Of a stretch of DNA of 64,000 nucleotides, positions 30,211 to 40,310 are shown piece by piece. The stretch covers positions 1 through 64,000 of the IMG/VR virus record IMGVR_UViG_3300021963_000084; one strand, given 5' to 3'. The stretch's first letter is position 1, and the number at the start of each line of letters is the position of its first letter. The notes beneath the pieces are model-generated. The model did not search any database, was not told the DNA's origin, and saw only the letters and a program-made list of their open reading frames with translations. Source of the DNA: a virus. The position numbers and the translations under genes were made by a program.

Positions 30211-30227
30211 AACTAAACTTTTTAGTT
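30211..30227 (+). promoter_or_regulatory. Hairpin just upstream of the 2545-aa gene
   Basis: AACTAAA-CTT-TTTAGTT is a perfect 7-bp stem with a 3-nt loop ending 7 nt before the ATG at 30235. There is no Shine-Dalgarno. It could affect translation initiation. As a terminator it would lack the T run on this strand. Confidence 0.4.
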
Positions 30228-30234
30228 AAAAAAT

Positions 30235-33200
30235 ATGCCCCAGAATACTAATCTAAATAGGTCGCCATATTTTGACGATTTTGACCCAATAAAGAATTTT
30301 TATAGAGTACTTTTTAGACCAGGGTATTCTATTCAATCACGAGAGCTTACTAGTCTTCAATCGATTTTACAAAATCAAATTGAGCAATTAAGTAAATCGA
30401 GATTTAAACAGGGTTCTATCGTAGTTCCTGGGGAAATTATTTACGATGATCGATATGATTATGTCAAATTAAGTTCATTTACAAATAACTTATTAATTAC
30501 TGATTATATTGGCACAAGAGTCACTGGTAGTGTCTCTGGACTAGTTGCTACCATTGTAAACGCAACAGCAGCAACTGCTACAGATTCAGCTACATTTTTT
30601 GTAAAATATGAAAATAGTGGTTCTTCTACCACTGCAACCAGATTTACTGAGGGAGAAACTCTTACTGCTAATTCTGCTGGCAATCCAACTGCCATCGTAG
30701 GAATCACTGGCACTGCAAGACCTACTAGCACTCCTGCAGTTGGTTCTGGATCTGCAGTAACTGTTAATGAAGGCGTATATTTTATTAACGGTACTTTAGT
30801 AAGAACTGATAGGCAAACTGTAATTCTCGATAAGTATGGTAACACTCCTTCATATAAGGTTGGATTTGTTGTATCCGAAACACTTGTAACACCAGAAGAA
30901 GACTTTTCACTTTTGGATAATGCACAAGGATATTCAAACTTTACTGCTCCAGGAGCACACAGACTTAAAATTACTGTAACTCTTGCTAAGAGAGCATTAG
31001 ATTTCCCAGAACAAAGAGATTTTGTTCAACTTCTTCTAATTCAAGGTGGTGTTGTTAGACAAACTGTTGAGACAGGGGACAATTCATCTTTATTTGAAGA
31101 TGTTTTAGCAAGAAGAACTTATGACGAATCTGGAGACTATGTTGTAAGAGACTTCAATTTGGGTCTCAGAGAACATTTGAATTCTGGTTCAAATAATGGT
31201 GTATATCTTGCATCTGCAGGTGGTGATGCTGGTAAGTTCATCGCTGAATTGAGTCCTGGTAAAGCATACGTTAGAGGATATGAAATTGAAACTACTTCCA
31301 CTAGATATGTGGAAATCAATAAAGCTAGGGATACAGCTACAAATTCAGACGTTGCTTTATCTATTTTAGAAGGTCCTAATTTTACAGTCAGAAATCTTTA
31401 TGGATTTCCTGATATTGAAAATATTTCGGGAGGTGGTGGACTAGTAATTACTAGCACAAAGTCTTTTTCTGAAGTTAAACTATTTCAAAATTATTCTGAT
31501 GGTATGTTTGGTGATACTTCTTATGGAAGTGATACTACTTCACCAGAGTCAGAAGTTTGCTGGATAATTACTGTAACTGGTGCTGGACTATCTGCGATCA
31601 CAGCAGCTGCTGCTGGCGGAACTTGGGTAATTTCATCTGCCCCAGGTGGTTCGATTAATGGAATTATCAAGAATTATTCTGTAAATGCTGCAGGAACTTT
31701 TGCTACGTTATTCGTAACTAAAACAGGAACTGGAATTTTCAGAGCTGGAAATTCTATTGCTATCTCTACAACAGGTGGCAATGTTACTGCAACTCTATCA
31801 ACTTATGAAAAGATAAGCAGTGGTTTGGTAGGTATTTCAAAAACCAAGTATATCAAATTACTCAGTCCTGGAAGTACAACTTCCAATGTACTCGATAAAT
31901 TAAGCACTACATTTAAATTAGGATTATTTAAAACTAATTACACTACTAAAATTGTTTGCAAAAATAGTGTAAATTTCTTTACTGGTGGCACTACGTTAGC
32001 AGTAGGTCGTTATGTTTATGGACAATCTAGTGGCGCTTCTGGTATTTTAGAAACTTATTCCGATGAAGGACGTGAAATATTTTTATCTAATGTTTCTGGT
32101 ACTTTCAGACCTGGAGAAACAATCATCACTGAACCAATTGGTACTTCAACACCAGTTAATTTTATTGAACCAGAAGGAACTATTGAATATTTTAAACAAG
32201 TTAATGGGGGAACTGGATATACTACTGCGAGTGGAATTACAGTTACTATCAATGGCGTAGATAAAACTTCTATAATTGGAACATCTAATATTAATGTTTC
32301 TGGGGGAAAAGTAAATTCTATTGATTTAACTCCTAGTGTAAGAGAAGCATTAGGTTCTTCTTATACCACTCCACCTACAGTTGTAATTTCTGGAGGTGGT
32401 GGAACAGCAGCAGAATTTATTGCAATCACAAATTCTAATACAGTTGTAAACTTTGATTCTTCTTATGTAAGAAGTTTCTATGGATTTACTAGCAATAATT
32501 ATTTTTCAGGAGATATCTCTTCAGTTCAAAATGATTATGTAGTATCAAATGGAGCATTATTTAGTGCTTCAGATGGAGATCATTTTATTAGAGCTGATAA
32601 CTTAGGAGCAAGACCAGATTTAGATTTAATTAATGGTGATATTATTAGAGTAGTAAATAATACTGGTGCTTCTACGAAATATATTGTAAGACAGGCTGTA
32701 AGAGATAGTGGTTCAAATACTGCTAGAATTTATGTTTATGGTAAGGTTCTTTCTACATTTGGTGCAAAGACTGTCACCAGAATTAGAACAAAACTTAATG
32801 GTCTAACTTCTGATACAAATATTATACCATTCGCAAATAAAAATGTTAGTACTGCTGTTTTAAATCCAGGTTCAAATACTGAAATTAATTACACTATTCA
32901 AAAAGAGTTTGTTGATATTTTAGATGGTTCTGGAAGTAAAACATTTACTTTATCAACAGGTGAGTCATTCATTAATGACACATATGTTTTTACTCTTCTC
33001 ACATCCCATCCAACAATTGCTGTTATCTCTGCTGGATCATTAATTGACATTTCAAGTAATGTTACAAATTCTGGTTCATCATTGACGGTTAATTTAGGTT
33101 CTACTTATTCAGGACTTCAATTTAAATTAGTTGCCACAGTAAGAAAATCTGACACCACTCCTAAAACAAAAACGCTTTTTGTTGATGCTACGCAAAATAT

Positions 33201-36200
33201 TGATTCAGATTTTACTAACGAAATTATTCCATTGATCTACGCTGATGGATATAAACTCAAGGGAGTTTATATGTCAACTTCTGGAGCATCAGCAACAGTT
33301 AATGATGTCAATATTACTGATAATTTTATTTTTGATGGCGGACAAAGAGAAACTTATTATGACCTCGCACGATTAATTAGAAAACCAGGAGCACCTGTTC
33401 CCACTAACAAATTATTAGTAGTGTTTGATTATTTTAGACACGTAGGTGCTGGTGATTATTTTGTTGTTGATTCATATACTAACATTGATTACGGCGATAT
33501 TCCTACCTTCAATTCTAGTGTTCATGGTCTGGTTTCTCTATCAGATGTTGTTGATTTTAGACCACGAGTTGCTGATTATAATGAAACCAATGGATCTTGG
33601 ATCGCTGGATTTGCTGACAAGAGTTTCATAGAGTCTGCAAATTTTGATGGAGGTGGAGCATCTGCTTCATATGTTGCATTATTTGGTCAACCCTTTGATA
33701 CAGGTTATCGTTATTATCTCAATAGAATTGATTCAATTTATCTTAATAAATCTGGACGTTTTGTTGTTGCATCAGGAACACCATCACTGAATCCCCAAGT
33801 TCCTTCTCAAATTGATGATGCTATCCTCTTATATACTTTAAATATTCCTGCATATACTGCTAATGTTTCTGATATCAAAATTAGAAGTTTTGATAACAGG
33901 CGTTACACTATGCGTGATATTGGAAAGTTAGTTAAGAGAATTGAAAAACTCGAATACTACACTACTCTCAGTTTACTTGAGCAGGACACATTTAATTCTC
34001 AAGTTCGTGATGAAAACGGAAATGAAAGATTTAAGAATGGTATTATTGTAGATAATTTTGAAGGACATAATGTAGGTAATACATTATCTACTGACTATGC
34101 TTGTTCTGTAGATACTCAAACAGGTATTTTGAGACCAAGTTTCTATGCATCACAAACTGAATTAATTGAAAATAACTTAACAGATGCTCAGAGAACTGCA
34201 AATGGATATAAGAGAACTGGTGATTTAATTACTCTTCCCTATACTGAACAATCAACTGTTCTAAATCAATTTGCCACTAGAAATTTAACTATTAATCCAG
34301 GAAGAGCATCTAGATATGCTGGGGTAATGACTCTTGAACCAAATATTGATGAATGGAGAGACACCATAACTCCACCTGAGTTAGTTGTAAATGAAAATTC
34401 TATTTTTGATACTATTAGGAATAATTCTACTGATCTTTGGGGAAGTATTTGGAATGACTGGCAATTTGCCTGGACAGGAACTCAGTCTTATAATCTTGCT
34501 AACTCGACAACTAGTATTTCAAACGGTATTGCTCAATTTGGAGATAACACAAATAATCTTGTCAGAGGTTCTACTAGAACAAGGTCGAGAAATGGTACTC
34601 AGAATAGATTAACTCCATATGGTTCAGCAGTGAACGCTGTTGGTGAAAGAGTAGTTGCTAATGTTTATAATCCTTATATTAGAAGTAGAGTTGTTTCTTT
34701 TGTAGCAAGAGGTCTTGAACCAAATACAAGACTGTACGCTTTCTTTGATGGTATTGATGTAAATGCTTGGGTAAGTCCAGACAATGTTAATGGACTATTA
34801 ACTCCTTTTACTGGAGTAGCAGGTTATGCTGAACTCGGTTTTGGTCAAGCAATTACTACTGATGCAAATGGAAATATTAGTGGTCAATTTTTAATTCCTA
34901 ACGGATATGCACCTGTTTCTGGCAGAAGAGTTCTTGATTTAACTTCATCTCCATCTACTTTCTATCAAACATCTGGAGAACAGAGAAGATTTACTGCAGG
35001 AACTAAAGTTCTCAGACTTACTTCAAGTTCAACCAATACTTCAGATCAGACAAGTGTAACTACTTTTGTTGAATCTGAATATGTAGTAAGTGGATCTCCA
35101 GAAACTAGTCTTGGAAGTATTCAATCAACTCGTGTTCCCTCTATCAGCAGAAGATCTATTTCAAACTCTGATACTGTTCAGTTTGTAGGAACAAATAGAG
35201 TTAACGTAAATCAATCTGGGTTATTAGATCCAATTGCACAAACATTTGAGGTTAGTGGTTTTGATGAGGGATTATTCTTAACCAGTTTAGATTTATATTT
35301 CCAAAATAAAACTACATCTTCTGGAACTGATACCGATAGACCTGTCACTGTTTATTTGACTGAAACTACTGCAGGTGTACCTACTAGAAGAACTTTACCA
35401 TTCAGTGAAGTTACACTAAACCCTGATACTATTCTTAGGATTAGAACCACAAATACTGTATCTCCTGGAGTATCTTTTACTGCTGGTGTTACAGTTACAG
35501 GAGTTTCTTCTGGAGCTACAGGAGAGATTAAAACTACTCAAGTTGTTAGTGATCCAAATACTAGATATAATTTAAGATTGAGAAATCATAATGGTATTTC
35601 TTTTATTCCAGGTGAACAACTAATACTGAACGTTTCTCCTGCAATCACAACAACACAATTCTTTATTGATCTTGATAGTGGTCAAGTAGAAAGTATTAAA
35701 GTGACAGATTTCGGAAGTGGATATTCATCAGTAGCAGGTGGAGTAACTATTAACATCACAGGTGATAATGGTGGTGCATTTGGAATTCCTGCAGCAGCGG
35801 TTGCTGATGTATATGAGGGAAGGATTTATAATATTAGAGTTACTAATCCTGGAAATGGATATTATGCTGCTCCAGCAGTATCAATCACTGGAACTGGTGG
35901 TACTGGTGCAACTGCACAAGCAATTTTTAGAATCACTAATCCAGCAGTTAAAATGGGGATTTCTGTTTCTACAGATGCAACTGTTAAAACAAGATTTACA
36001 TTCCCATCTCCTGTTTACTTAGCAAACAATACTACTTATGCTTTTGTAGTATCAAGTACTTCACCTGATTATACAGTTTATACCTCAAGAGTTGGTGAAG
36101 CACTTTTAGCAAGTACAGTATTAGCTACAAATCAACCTGGAGTTGGTTCTCTTTATAAGGCACAAAATTCTTCTTCCTGGGTAGAAGATCCTATAGAAGA

Positions 36201-37872
36201 TATCAAGTTTACTATAAACAGAGCTGTTTTCTCAAGAGGATCTACAGCAAACGTTGAATTAGTAAATAAAGATCTTGAAACCGTCATTCTTCCTAATAAT
36301 CCAATTAGCGTTGATAACACTGTAGGAACTTCTTCAGTATTTGGCGGAAATGAAAAAATTCTAAGAATAAATCATCCAAATCATGGTATGCAATCTGGTG
36401 ATGTGGTATTCTTAAGTGGTATTGCTGGTATCGGAAGTCCTGAAAATGTTTTCGGAATTCCTGTTTCTATTTTAAATGGATTCCATGATATTTTCAATGT
36501 TGGACTTGATGATTACTGTATTTTAATCAATAGTACTTTATGGAGTTCTATTCCAGTTACATTAACTGGAAGTGGTTCTGGTGGGGGTTCTCTAGTAAGA
36601 GCAACGACAAATAAATTATATCAGATCATTCAATCTCAAGTGGGAACACTCGCATTTTCTTCATCATCTGTATCTCATTCTATTACCACTACAAATGGCA
36701 AAGCAGTTGATAGTTCAACTACTAATGAATATACATTAAGCAGTGCTGTTAATATTATACCAGGAGAAAATTATTTCTTTGATACAAGTAGAGTAATTGC
36801 TTCTGCACTAAATGAAATTAATTATGATGGCGTAAATCGTCTTAATGGAAGAAAAACATTAACATATACATTATCAATGCAAACTGGAAGAGACAATGTT
36901 TCTCCAGTAATTGATCTTAGAAGAGCAAATGTAATTACAGTCGGAAGTAGATTAGATAATCCAACTGGAAATGAAGTAAGATATGGTGCAAAGAGTCAGG
37001 TATTGACAGTTCCTACTTCTTCTTCATATAGTTTAACTTCTACAACTCAACTTGTAAAAACTACTATCATCAATTTTACTGCTGCAGCTGGTGGATCTTT
37101 TGCCGTCACAACTGGATCTCCAACAGTATTGAATCAAATCCAAGGAGGAACAGTGGTGACTGGTGAAATTGTTTCTGTATCAGCAGGGCAACTTAAAGTA
37201 ATTAATACCACAGGAACTTTTGTAAGTGGCACACAAATTAGTCAAACAATTGGTGCTGCTACAATTACTACTACTCCTACGAGTGTGGTGAATAAGAGTG
37301 GTATTGTAAATGGATGGGATTCTGGAAATGGAACTCTGCGTATTAAATTAACAAGTGAAACACCATTTACTGCAAATGATATTATTAATGATTTTTCAGC
37401 AACCCCAACTGCAAGGTTAATTTCTGCTGCTTCTTCGACTAGAGGATTCTTGTTTATTCCTGATACTGAACCAATTGGTACTTCTACGAAATCAAAATAT
37501 CTCACAAAAGAAGTAACTCTTGAAGCACCAGCAGAATCTCTTGATGTAAGAATTACTGCAAATCTCTTCTCTAATAGTGATATGAAGGTTATGTATAAGA
37601 TTAAAGAAGATGGAAGCACTCAAGACTTCAATAGAATTTCTTGGAGTTACTTCAATGGCACTGGACTATCAGACAATAATGCAACTGCAACCCCAGATAC
37701 ATTGAACACCCAATCACCAACTGCAGAAGATTTAAACTCTTATATTGAGTATAGATTCACCGCAAATGATTTGGCACCTTTCAAGTCATTTGCAATTAAA
37801 ATTGTATTTACCAGCAGTAATCCTGCTTACCCGCCAAGAGTAGAAGACCTTCGTGCAATCGCTCATTCATAA
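30235..37872 (+). CDS. DUF4815 baseplate protein, gp10 position, 2545 aa
   Basis: The N-terminal MPQNTNLNRSPYFDDFDP, then KNFYRVLFRPGYSIQSRELT and SILQNQIEQ, is the start of the cyanophage DUF4815 family. A conserved core block YDLARLIRKPGAPVP at about residue 1040 and RRYTMRDIGKLVKRIEKLEYY at about 1222 follow, then a long beta-rich C-terminal part with GGTGYT-type repeats (about 660, 1850) and a late SRVIASALNEINYDG segment. Placed after gp8, it is the probable functional counterpart of T4 gp10. Its size, several times T4 gp10 (602 aa), suggests fibre-like additions. It overlaps the next ATG by one base. Confidence 0.85.
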   Translation: MPQNTNLNRSPYFDDFDPIKNFYRVLFRPGYSIQSRELTSLQSILQNQIEQLSKSRFKQGSIVVPGEIIYDDRYDYVKLSSFTNNLLITDYIGTRVTGSVSGLVATIVNATAATATDSATFFVKYENSGSSTTATRFTEGETLTANSAGNPTAIVGITGTARPTSTPAVGSGSAVTVNEGVYFINGTLVRTDRQTVILDKYGNTPSYKVGFVVSETLVTPEEDFSLLDNAQGYSNFTAPGAHRLKITVTLAKRALDFPEQRDFVQLLLIQGGVVRQTVETGDNSSLFEDVLARRTYDESGDYVVRDFNLGLREHLNSGSNNGVYLASAGGDAGKFIAELSPGKAYVRGYEIETTSTRYVEINKARDTATNSDVALSILEGPNFTVRNLYGFPDIENISGGGGLVITSTKSFSEVKLFQNYSDGMFGDTSYGSDTTSPESEVCWIITVTGAGLSAITAAAAGGTWVISSAPGGSINGIIKNYSVNAAGTFATLFVTKTGTGIFRAGNSIAISTTGGNVTATLSTYEKISSGLVGISKTKYIKLLSPGSTTSNVLDKLSTTFKLGLFKTNYTTKIVCKNSVNFFTGGTTLAVGRYVYGQSSGASGILETYSDEGREIFLSNVSGTFRPGETIITEPIGTSTPVNFIEPEGTIEYFKQVNGGTGYTTASGITVTINGVDKTSIIGTSNINVSGGKVNSIDLTPSVREALGSSYTTPPTVVISGGGGTAAEFIAITNSNTVVNFDSSYVRSFYGFTSNNYFSGDISSVQNDYVVSNGALFSASDGDHFIRADNLGARPDLDLINGDIIRVVNNTGASTKYIVRQAVRDSGSNTARIYVYGKVLSTFGAKTVTRIRTKLNGLTSDTNIIPFANKNVSTAVLNPGSNTEINYTIQKEFVDILDGSGSKTFTLSTGESFINDTYVFTLLTSHPTIAVISAGSLIDISSNVTNSGSSLTVNLGSTYSGLQFKLVATVRKSDTTPKTKTLFVDATQNIDSDFTNEIIPLIYADGYKLKGVYMSTSGASATVNDVNITDNFIFDGGQRETYYDLARLIRKPGAPVPTNKLLVVFDYFRHVGAGDYFVVDSYTNIDYGDIPTFNSSVHGLVSLSDVVDFRPRVADYNETNGSWIAGFADKSFIESANFDGGGASASYVALFGQPFDTGYRYYLNRIDSIYLNKSGRFVVASGTPSLNPQVPSQIDDAILLYTLNIPAYTANVSDIKIRSFDNRRYTMRDIGKLVKRIEKLEYYTTLSLLEQDTFNSQVRDENGNERFKNGIIVDNFEGHNVGNTLSTDYACSVDTQTGILRPSFYASQTELIENNLTDAQRTANGYKRTGDLITLPYTEQSTVLNQFATRNLTINPGRASRYAGVMTLEPNIDEWRDTITPPELVVNENSIFDTIRNNSTDLWGSIWNDWQFAWTGTQSYNLANSTTSISNGIAQFGDNTNNLVRGSTRTRSRNGTQNRLTPYGSAVNAVGERVVANVYNPYIRSRVVSFVARGLEPNTRLYAFFDGIDVNAWVSPDNVNGLLTPFTGVAGYAELGFGQAITTDANGNISGQFLIPNGYAPVSGRRVLDLTSSPSTFYQTSGEQRRFTAGTKVLRLTSSSTNTSDQTSVTTFVESEYVVSGSPETSLGSIQSTRVPSISRRSISNSDTVQFVGTNRVNVNQSGLLDPIAQTFEVSGFDEGLFLTSLDLYFQNKTTSSGTDTDRPVTVYLTETTAGVPTRRTLPFSEVTLNPDTILRIRTTNTVSPGVSFTAGVTVTGVSSGATGEIKTTQVVSDPNTRYNLRLRNHNGISFIPGEQLILNVSPAITTTQFFIDLDSGQVESIKVTDFGSGYSSVAGGVTINITGDNGGAFGIPAAAVADVYEGRIYNIRVTNPGNGYYAAPAVSITGTGGTGATAQAIFRITNPAVKMGISVSTDATVKTRFTFPSPVYLANNTTYAFVVSSTSPDYTVYTSRVGEALLASTVLATNQPGVGSLYKAQNSSSWVEDPIEDIKFTINRAVFSRGSTANVELVNKDLETVILPNNPISVDNTVGTSSVFGGNEKILRINHPNHGMQSGDVVFLSGIAGIGSPENVFGIPVSILNGFHDIFNVGLDDYCILINSTLWSSIPVTLTGSGSGGGSLVRATTNKLYQIIQSQVGTLAFSSSSVSHSITTTNGKAVDSSTTNEYTLSSAVNIIPGENYFFDTSRVIASALNEINYDGVNRLNGRKTLTYTLSMQTGRDNVSPVIDLRRANVITVGSRLDNPTGNEVRYGAKSQVLTVPTSSSYSLTSTTQLVKTTIINFTAAAGGSFAVTTGSPTVLNQIQGGTVVTGEIVSVSAGQLKVINTTGTFVSGTQISQTIGAATITTTPTSVVNKSGIVNGWDSGNGTLRIKLTSETPFTANDIINDFSATPTARLISAASSTRGFLFIPDTEPIGTSTKSKYLTKEVTLEAPAESLDVRITANLFSNSDMKVMYKIKEDGSTQDFNRISWSYFNGTGLSDNNATATPDTLNTQSPTAEDLNSYIEYRFTANDLAPFKSFAIKIVFTSSNPAYPPRVEDLRAIAHS

Positions 37873-38075
37873 TGGACAAGTATAAAGTAGAAGGTCACGC
37901 TGATCTTTATCGTGATATGAATTCAGGTGCCATCATTAATTCAAATTATGATGAGTACCTGAAATATAAAAAGGCAAAGGCAAACCGTGACAATATGGTT
38001 AATGAGATAAATACTTTGAAGCAAGAACTTGATGAAATCAAGCAATTATTAAAGCAACTTACCAATGGCAATTAG
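37872..38075 (+). CDS. Small coiled-coil protein, 67 aa
   Basis: Residues 35-63 (VNEINTLKQELDEIKQLLKQ) have a clear heptad pattern. The N-terminal MDKYKVEGHADLYRDMNSGA is conserved in many cyanophages between baseplate and fibre genes, as I recall. It may act as an adaptor or fibre assembly chaperone (inference). It overlaps the next gene by 11 nt. Confidence 0.75.
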   Translation: MDKYKVEGHADLYRDMNSGAIINSNYDEYLKYKKAKANRDNMVNEINTLKQELDEIKQLLKQLTNGN

Positions 38076-40251
38076 AGAAGTTTTACTTAGCAATACTTTT
38101 GAGCAGCAACGTCAGTTAATCAATCTGATCGGAACTGATATTGGTGATTGTCAAAACTTAGTTACTCCGTCAAAAGTAGTTACTACTTCTGTTAATCAGG
38201 TAGTTGCTGGTTTTGTTACTCTTTCAGGGCAAACAATTCAACTTGAAGATGGTTCTTTAGGAACACCAAGTTTATCTTTTGATAGTGCTACTAATTTAGG
38301 TCTTTATAAGGTAGACGCAAATACTCTTGGTGTTACAAAAAGTCTTTATGTGGCTAGTGGTCTCACAGTAGAAGGAGATATTACATTTAGAGCTGGTAAT
38401 GGTAGTGCTGGTAGTATTATTTTTGGAGATTTAGATACTGATAATATTGTCTTTAATGCTGATTTAAATTCACACGCTATTCCCAATATCGATAATACCT
38501 ATGATTTAGGTTCTTTATCTAAGGAATGGAGAAATCTTTACATTGATGGAACTGCTTATATTGATACTCTTCAAGTTGATGAAGATTTAACTGTTACTGG
38601 AAACGTTGCAGTAAATGGCGGTAACGTTACAACTACTTCAAACACTGTTACAGTATTTAATTCAACAGCTGTAAATGCGCTTGTTTTAGGTGATGCTACT
38701 ACTATCACTTTAGGCGCAACAACAGGAACTTTAACCTTAAGAAATCCTACAGTTGTAGGAACAAATACGACTCAAAATCTTTATAATACTGTAGCAACCA
38801 CAGTAAATGCTTTTGGTGCGGCATACAATGTAACCATGGGTGTTACTGCTCCCAGTGGAGTTCCCAATACTAATTTTAGAATCAGAAGTGATGATACAGT
38901 ATTAGATGGTGATTTAAATGTAAATGGTGGTGAGATTTTATCTAGTCAGAATACTTTTTTATTATTAATTAATAATAGTGATATTAGAATTGGTTCTACT
39001 ATTGGAACTGGAACTACAGTAATTAATAATTCTTTAAAAATTAAAGGTTCTTCCCTTGATTTATCAAATCAAGCAGTCACAGTTTCTCTGATTGATAATG
39101 TTAATCCAGCCCTTAGAATTAGAGAGGGAACAAATGATTATTTGAGTTTCCAAACAACAGACAGTGCTGAAAAAGTTATCTTCCACAAAAATGCAAATTT
39201 CACCCAGAACGGGTACTTCGGAGATAATAATATTTTGCATCTCGGAGACAGTAATGATCTAGCAATCTACCACGATGGTTCTCATAGTTACATCAGAGAT
39301 CAAGGAACTGGAAATCTTTATATTCAAGGAACTAATAATGTTTCTATCAGAAAAGATGATGGTTCTGAAGTTATGGCAGTATTCAATGCCGATGGTGCAT
39401 CAGAACTTTACTTTGATAACTCTAAGAAACTTGAAACAACTGCAACAGGAATTACTGTAACAGGTGATATCTCTGTTTCTAATATTAACGGCGCTGGAGC
39501 TACATTTACAGGAAATGTAACTGCTTCTGGTGTTACAGTAAATGGTAATTTGACTGTAAATGGCACAACCACTACAATAAATTCAACTGTACTAAGTATT
39601 GATGATGTTAATATTGTACTTGCCGATGGTGCATCGACTTCAGCAGCAGTAGATGGTGCTGGCATTACACTCGGAACCACTGGAATTACTTTCACTTATT
39701 CAAACACTGGAACTCGCTGGTCATCAACAGAAAACTTAAATATTGCTACAGGAAAAACTTATCAAATTGCAGGAACTACAGTTCTTTCTGCAACTCAAGT
39801 ATTAGGAAGAGGATTTACTAATGCTGCTGGTGAAATTGTAACTACAGATGGCACTCAAACTTTAAGTGCTAAAACATTAACCAGTCCAGCAATTAATGGT
39901 GGTGCCTTTGGATCAGCAAGTTCAACGACTGATGCAGATGCTACTGTTGATGCTTCTGTAACTACTTTATATGCATATGTGCAAAGTGCCAGTACAACAG
40001 CAAGAACAATTAATATTAGCAACCTTGCTCCAGGAAGAATCATTGAATTGTATTTAAGAAATACTAACGCTGGAGCAAAAACAATTAACATTACAGCAAG
40101 CAATACCACAACTGGATTTACTGCTGTCAACCTTTCTAAAGGTGATGCTGGCGGCACAAGTCAAACTAGCGTAACGTTGGCTGCTACTTCAGGAACAGCA
40201 GTTGTACTTATCTTTAACGCAAATGGTGTGATCGGAGGCAGCATTTCATAA
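38065..40251 (+). CDS. Tail fibre-like virion protein, 728 aa
   Basis: The pattern NTYDLGSLSKEWRNLYIDGTAYI (residues about 140-162), ITVTGDISVSNIN, VNGNLTVNGTTTTINSTVLS and HLGDSNDLAIYHDGSHSYIRD is the repeat vocabulary of cyanophage tail-fibre proteins. The N-terminus (MAIREVLLSNTFEQQRQLIN) probably attaches to the baseplate; the C-terminal 150 residues (TLYAYVQSASTTARTINISN...) form a compact beta tip. Host binding is inferred. It overlaps the upstream coiled-coil gene. Confidence 0.8.
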   Translation: MAIREVLLSNTFEQQRQLINLIGTDIGDCQNLVTPSKVVTTSVNQVVAGFVTLSGQTIQLEDGSLGTPSLSFDSATNLGLYKVDANTLGVTKSLYVASGLTVEGDITFRAGNGSAGSIIFGDLDTDNIVFNADLNSHAIPNIDNTYDLGSLSKEWRNLYIDGTAYIDTLQVDEDLTVTGNVAVNGGNVTTTSNTVTVFNSTAVNALVLGDATTITLGATTGTLTLRNPTVVGTNTTQNLYNTVATTVNAFGAAYNVTMGVTAPSGVPNTNFRIRSDDTVLDGDLNVNGGEILSSQNTFLLLINNSDIRIGSTIGTGTTVINNSLKIKGSSLDLSNQAVTVSLIDNVNPALRIREGTNDYLSFQTTDSAEKVIFHKNANFTQNGYFGDNNILHLGDSNDLAIYHDGSHSYIRDQGTGNLYIQGTNNVSIRKDDGSEVMAVFNADGASELYFDNSKKLETTATGITVTGDISVSNINGAGATFTGNVTASGVTVNGNLTVNGTTTTINSTVLSIDDVNIVLADGASTSAAVDGAGITLGTTGITFTYSNTGTRWSSTENLNIATGKTYQIAGTTVLSATQVLGRGFTNAAGEIVTTDGTQTLSAKTLTSPAINGGAFGSASSTTDADATVDASVTTLYAYVQSASTTARTINISNLAPGRIIELYLRNTNAGAKTINITASNTTTGFTAVNLSKGDAGGTSQTSVTLAATSGTAVVLIFNANGVIGGSIS

Positions 40252-40258
40252 TCCTTCC

Positions 40259-40287
40259 TTGACAACCCTTATAAATTATAGTATGAT
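40259..40287 (+). promoter_or_regulatory. Consensus sigma70 promoter for the glycosyltransferase
   Basis: TTGACA (40259-40264), 17 nt, TATGAT (40282-40287). A TATAAA sequence lies in the spacer. It begins 8 nt after the fibre stop and 23 nt before the ATG at 40311. It suggests host-polymerase expression of the enzyme independent of late transcription. Confidence 0.75.
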
Positions 40288-40310
40288 GTCTATGAAAAAT
40301 TGTCATTTCT

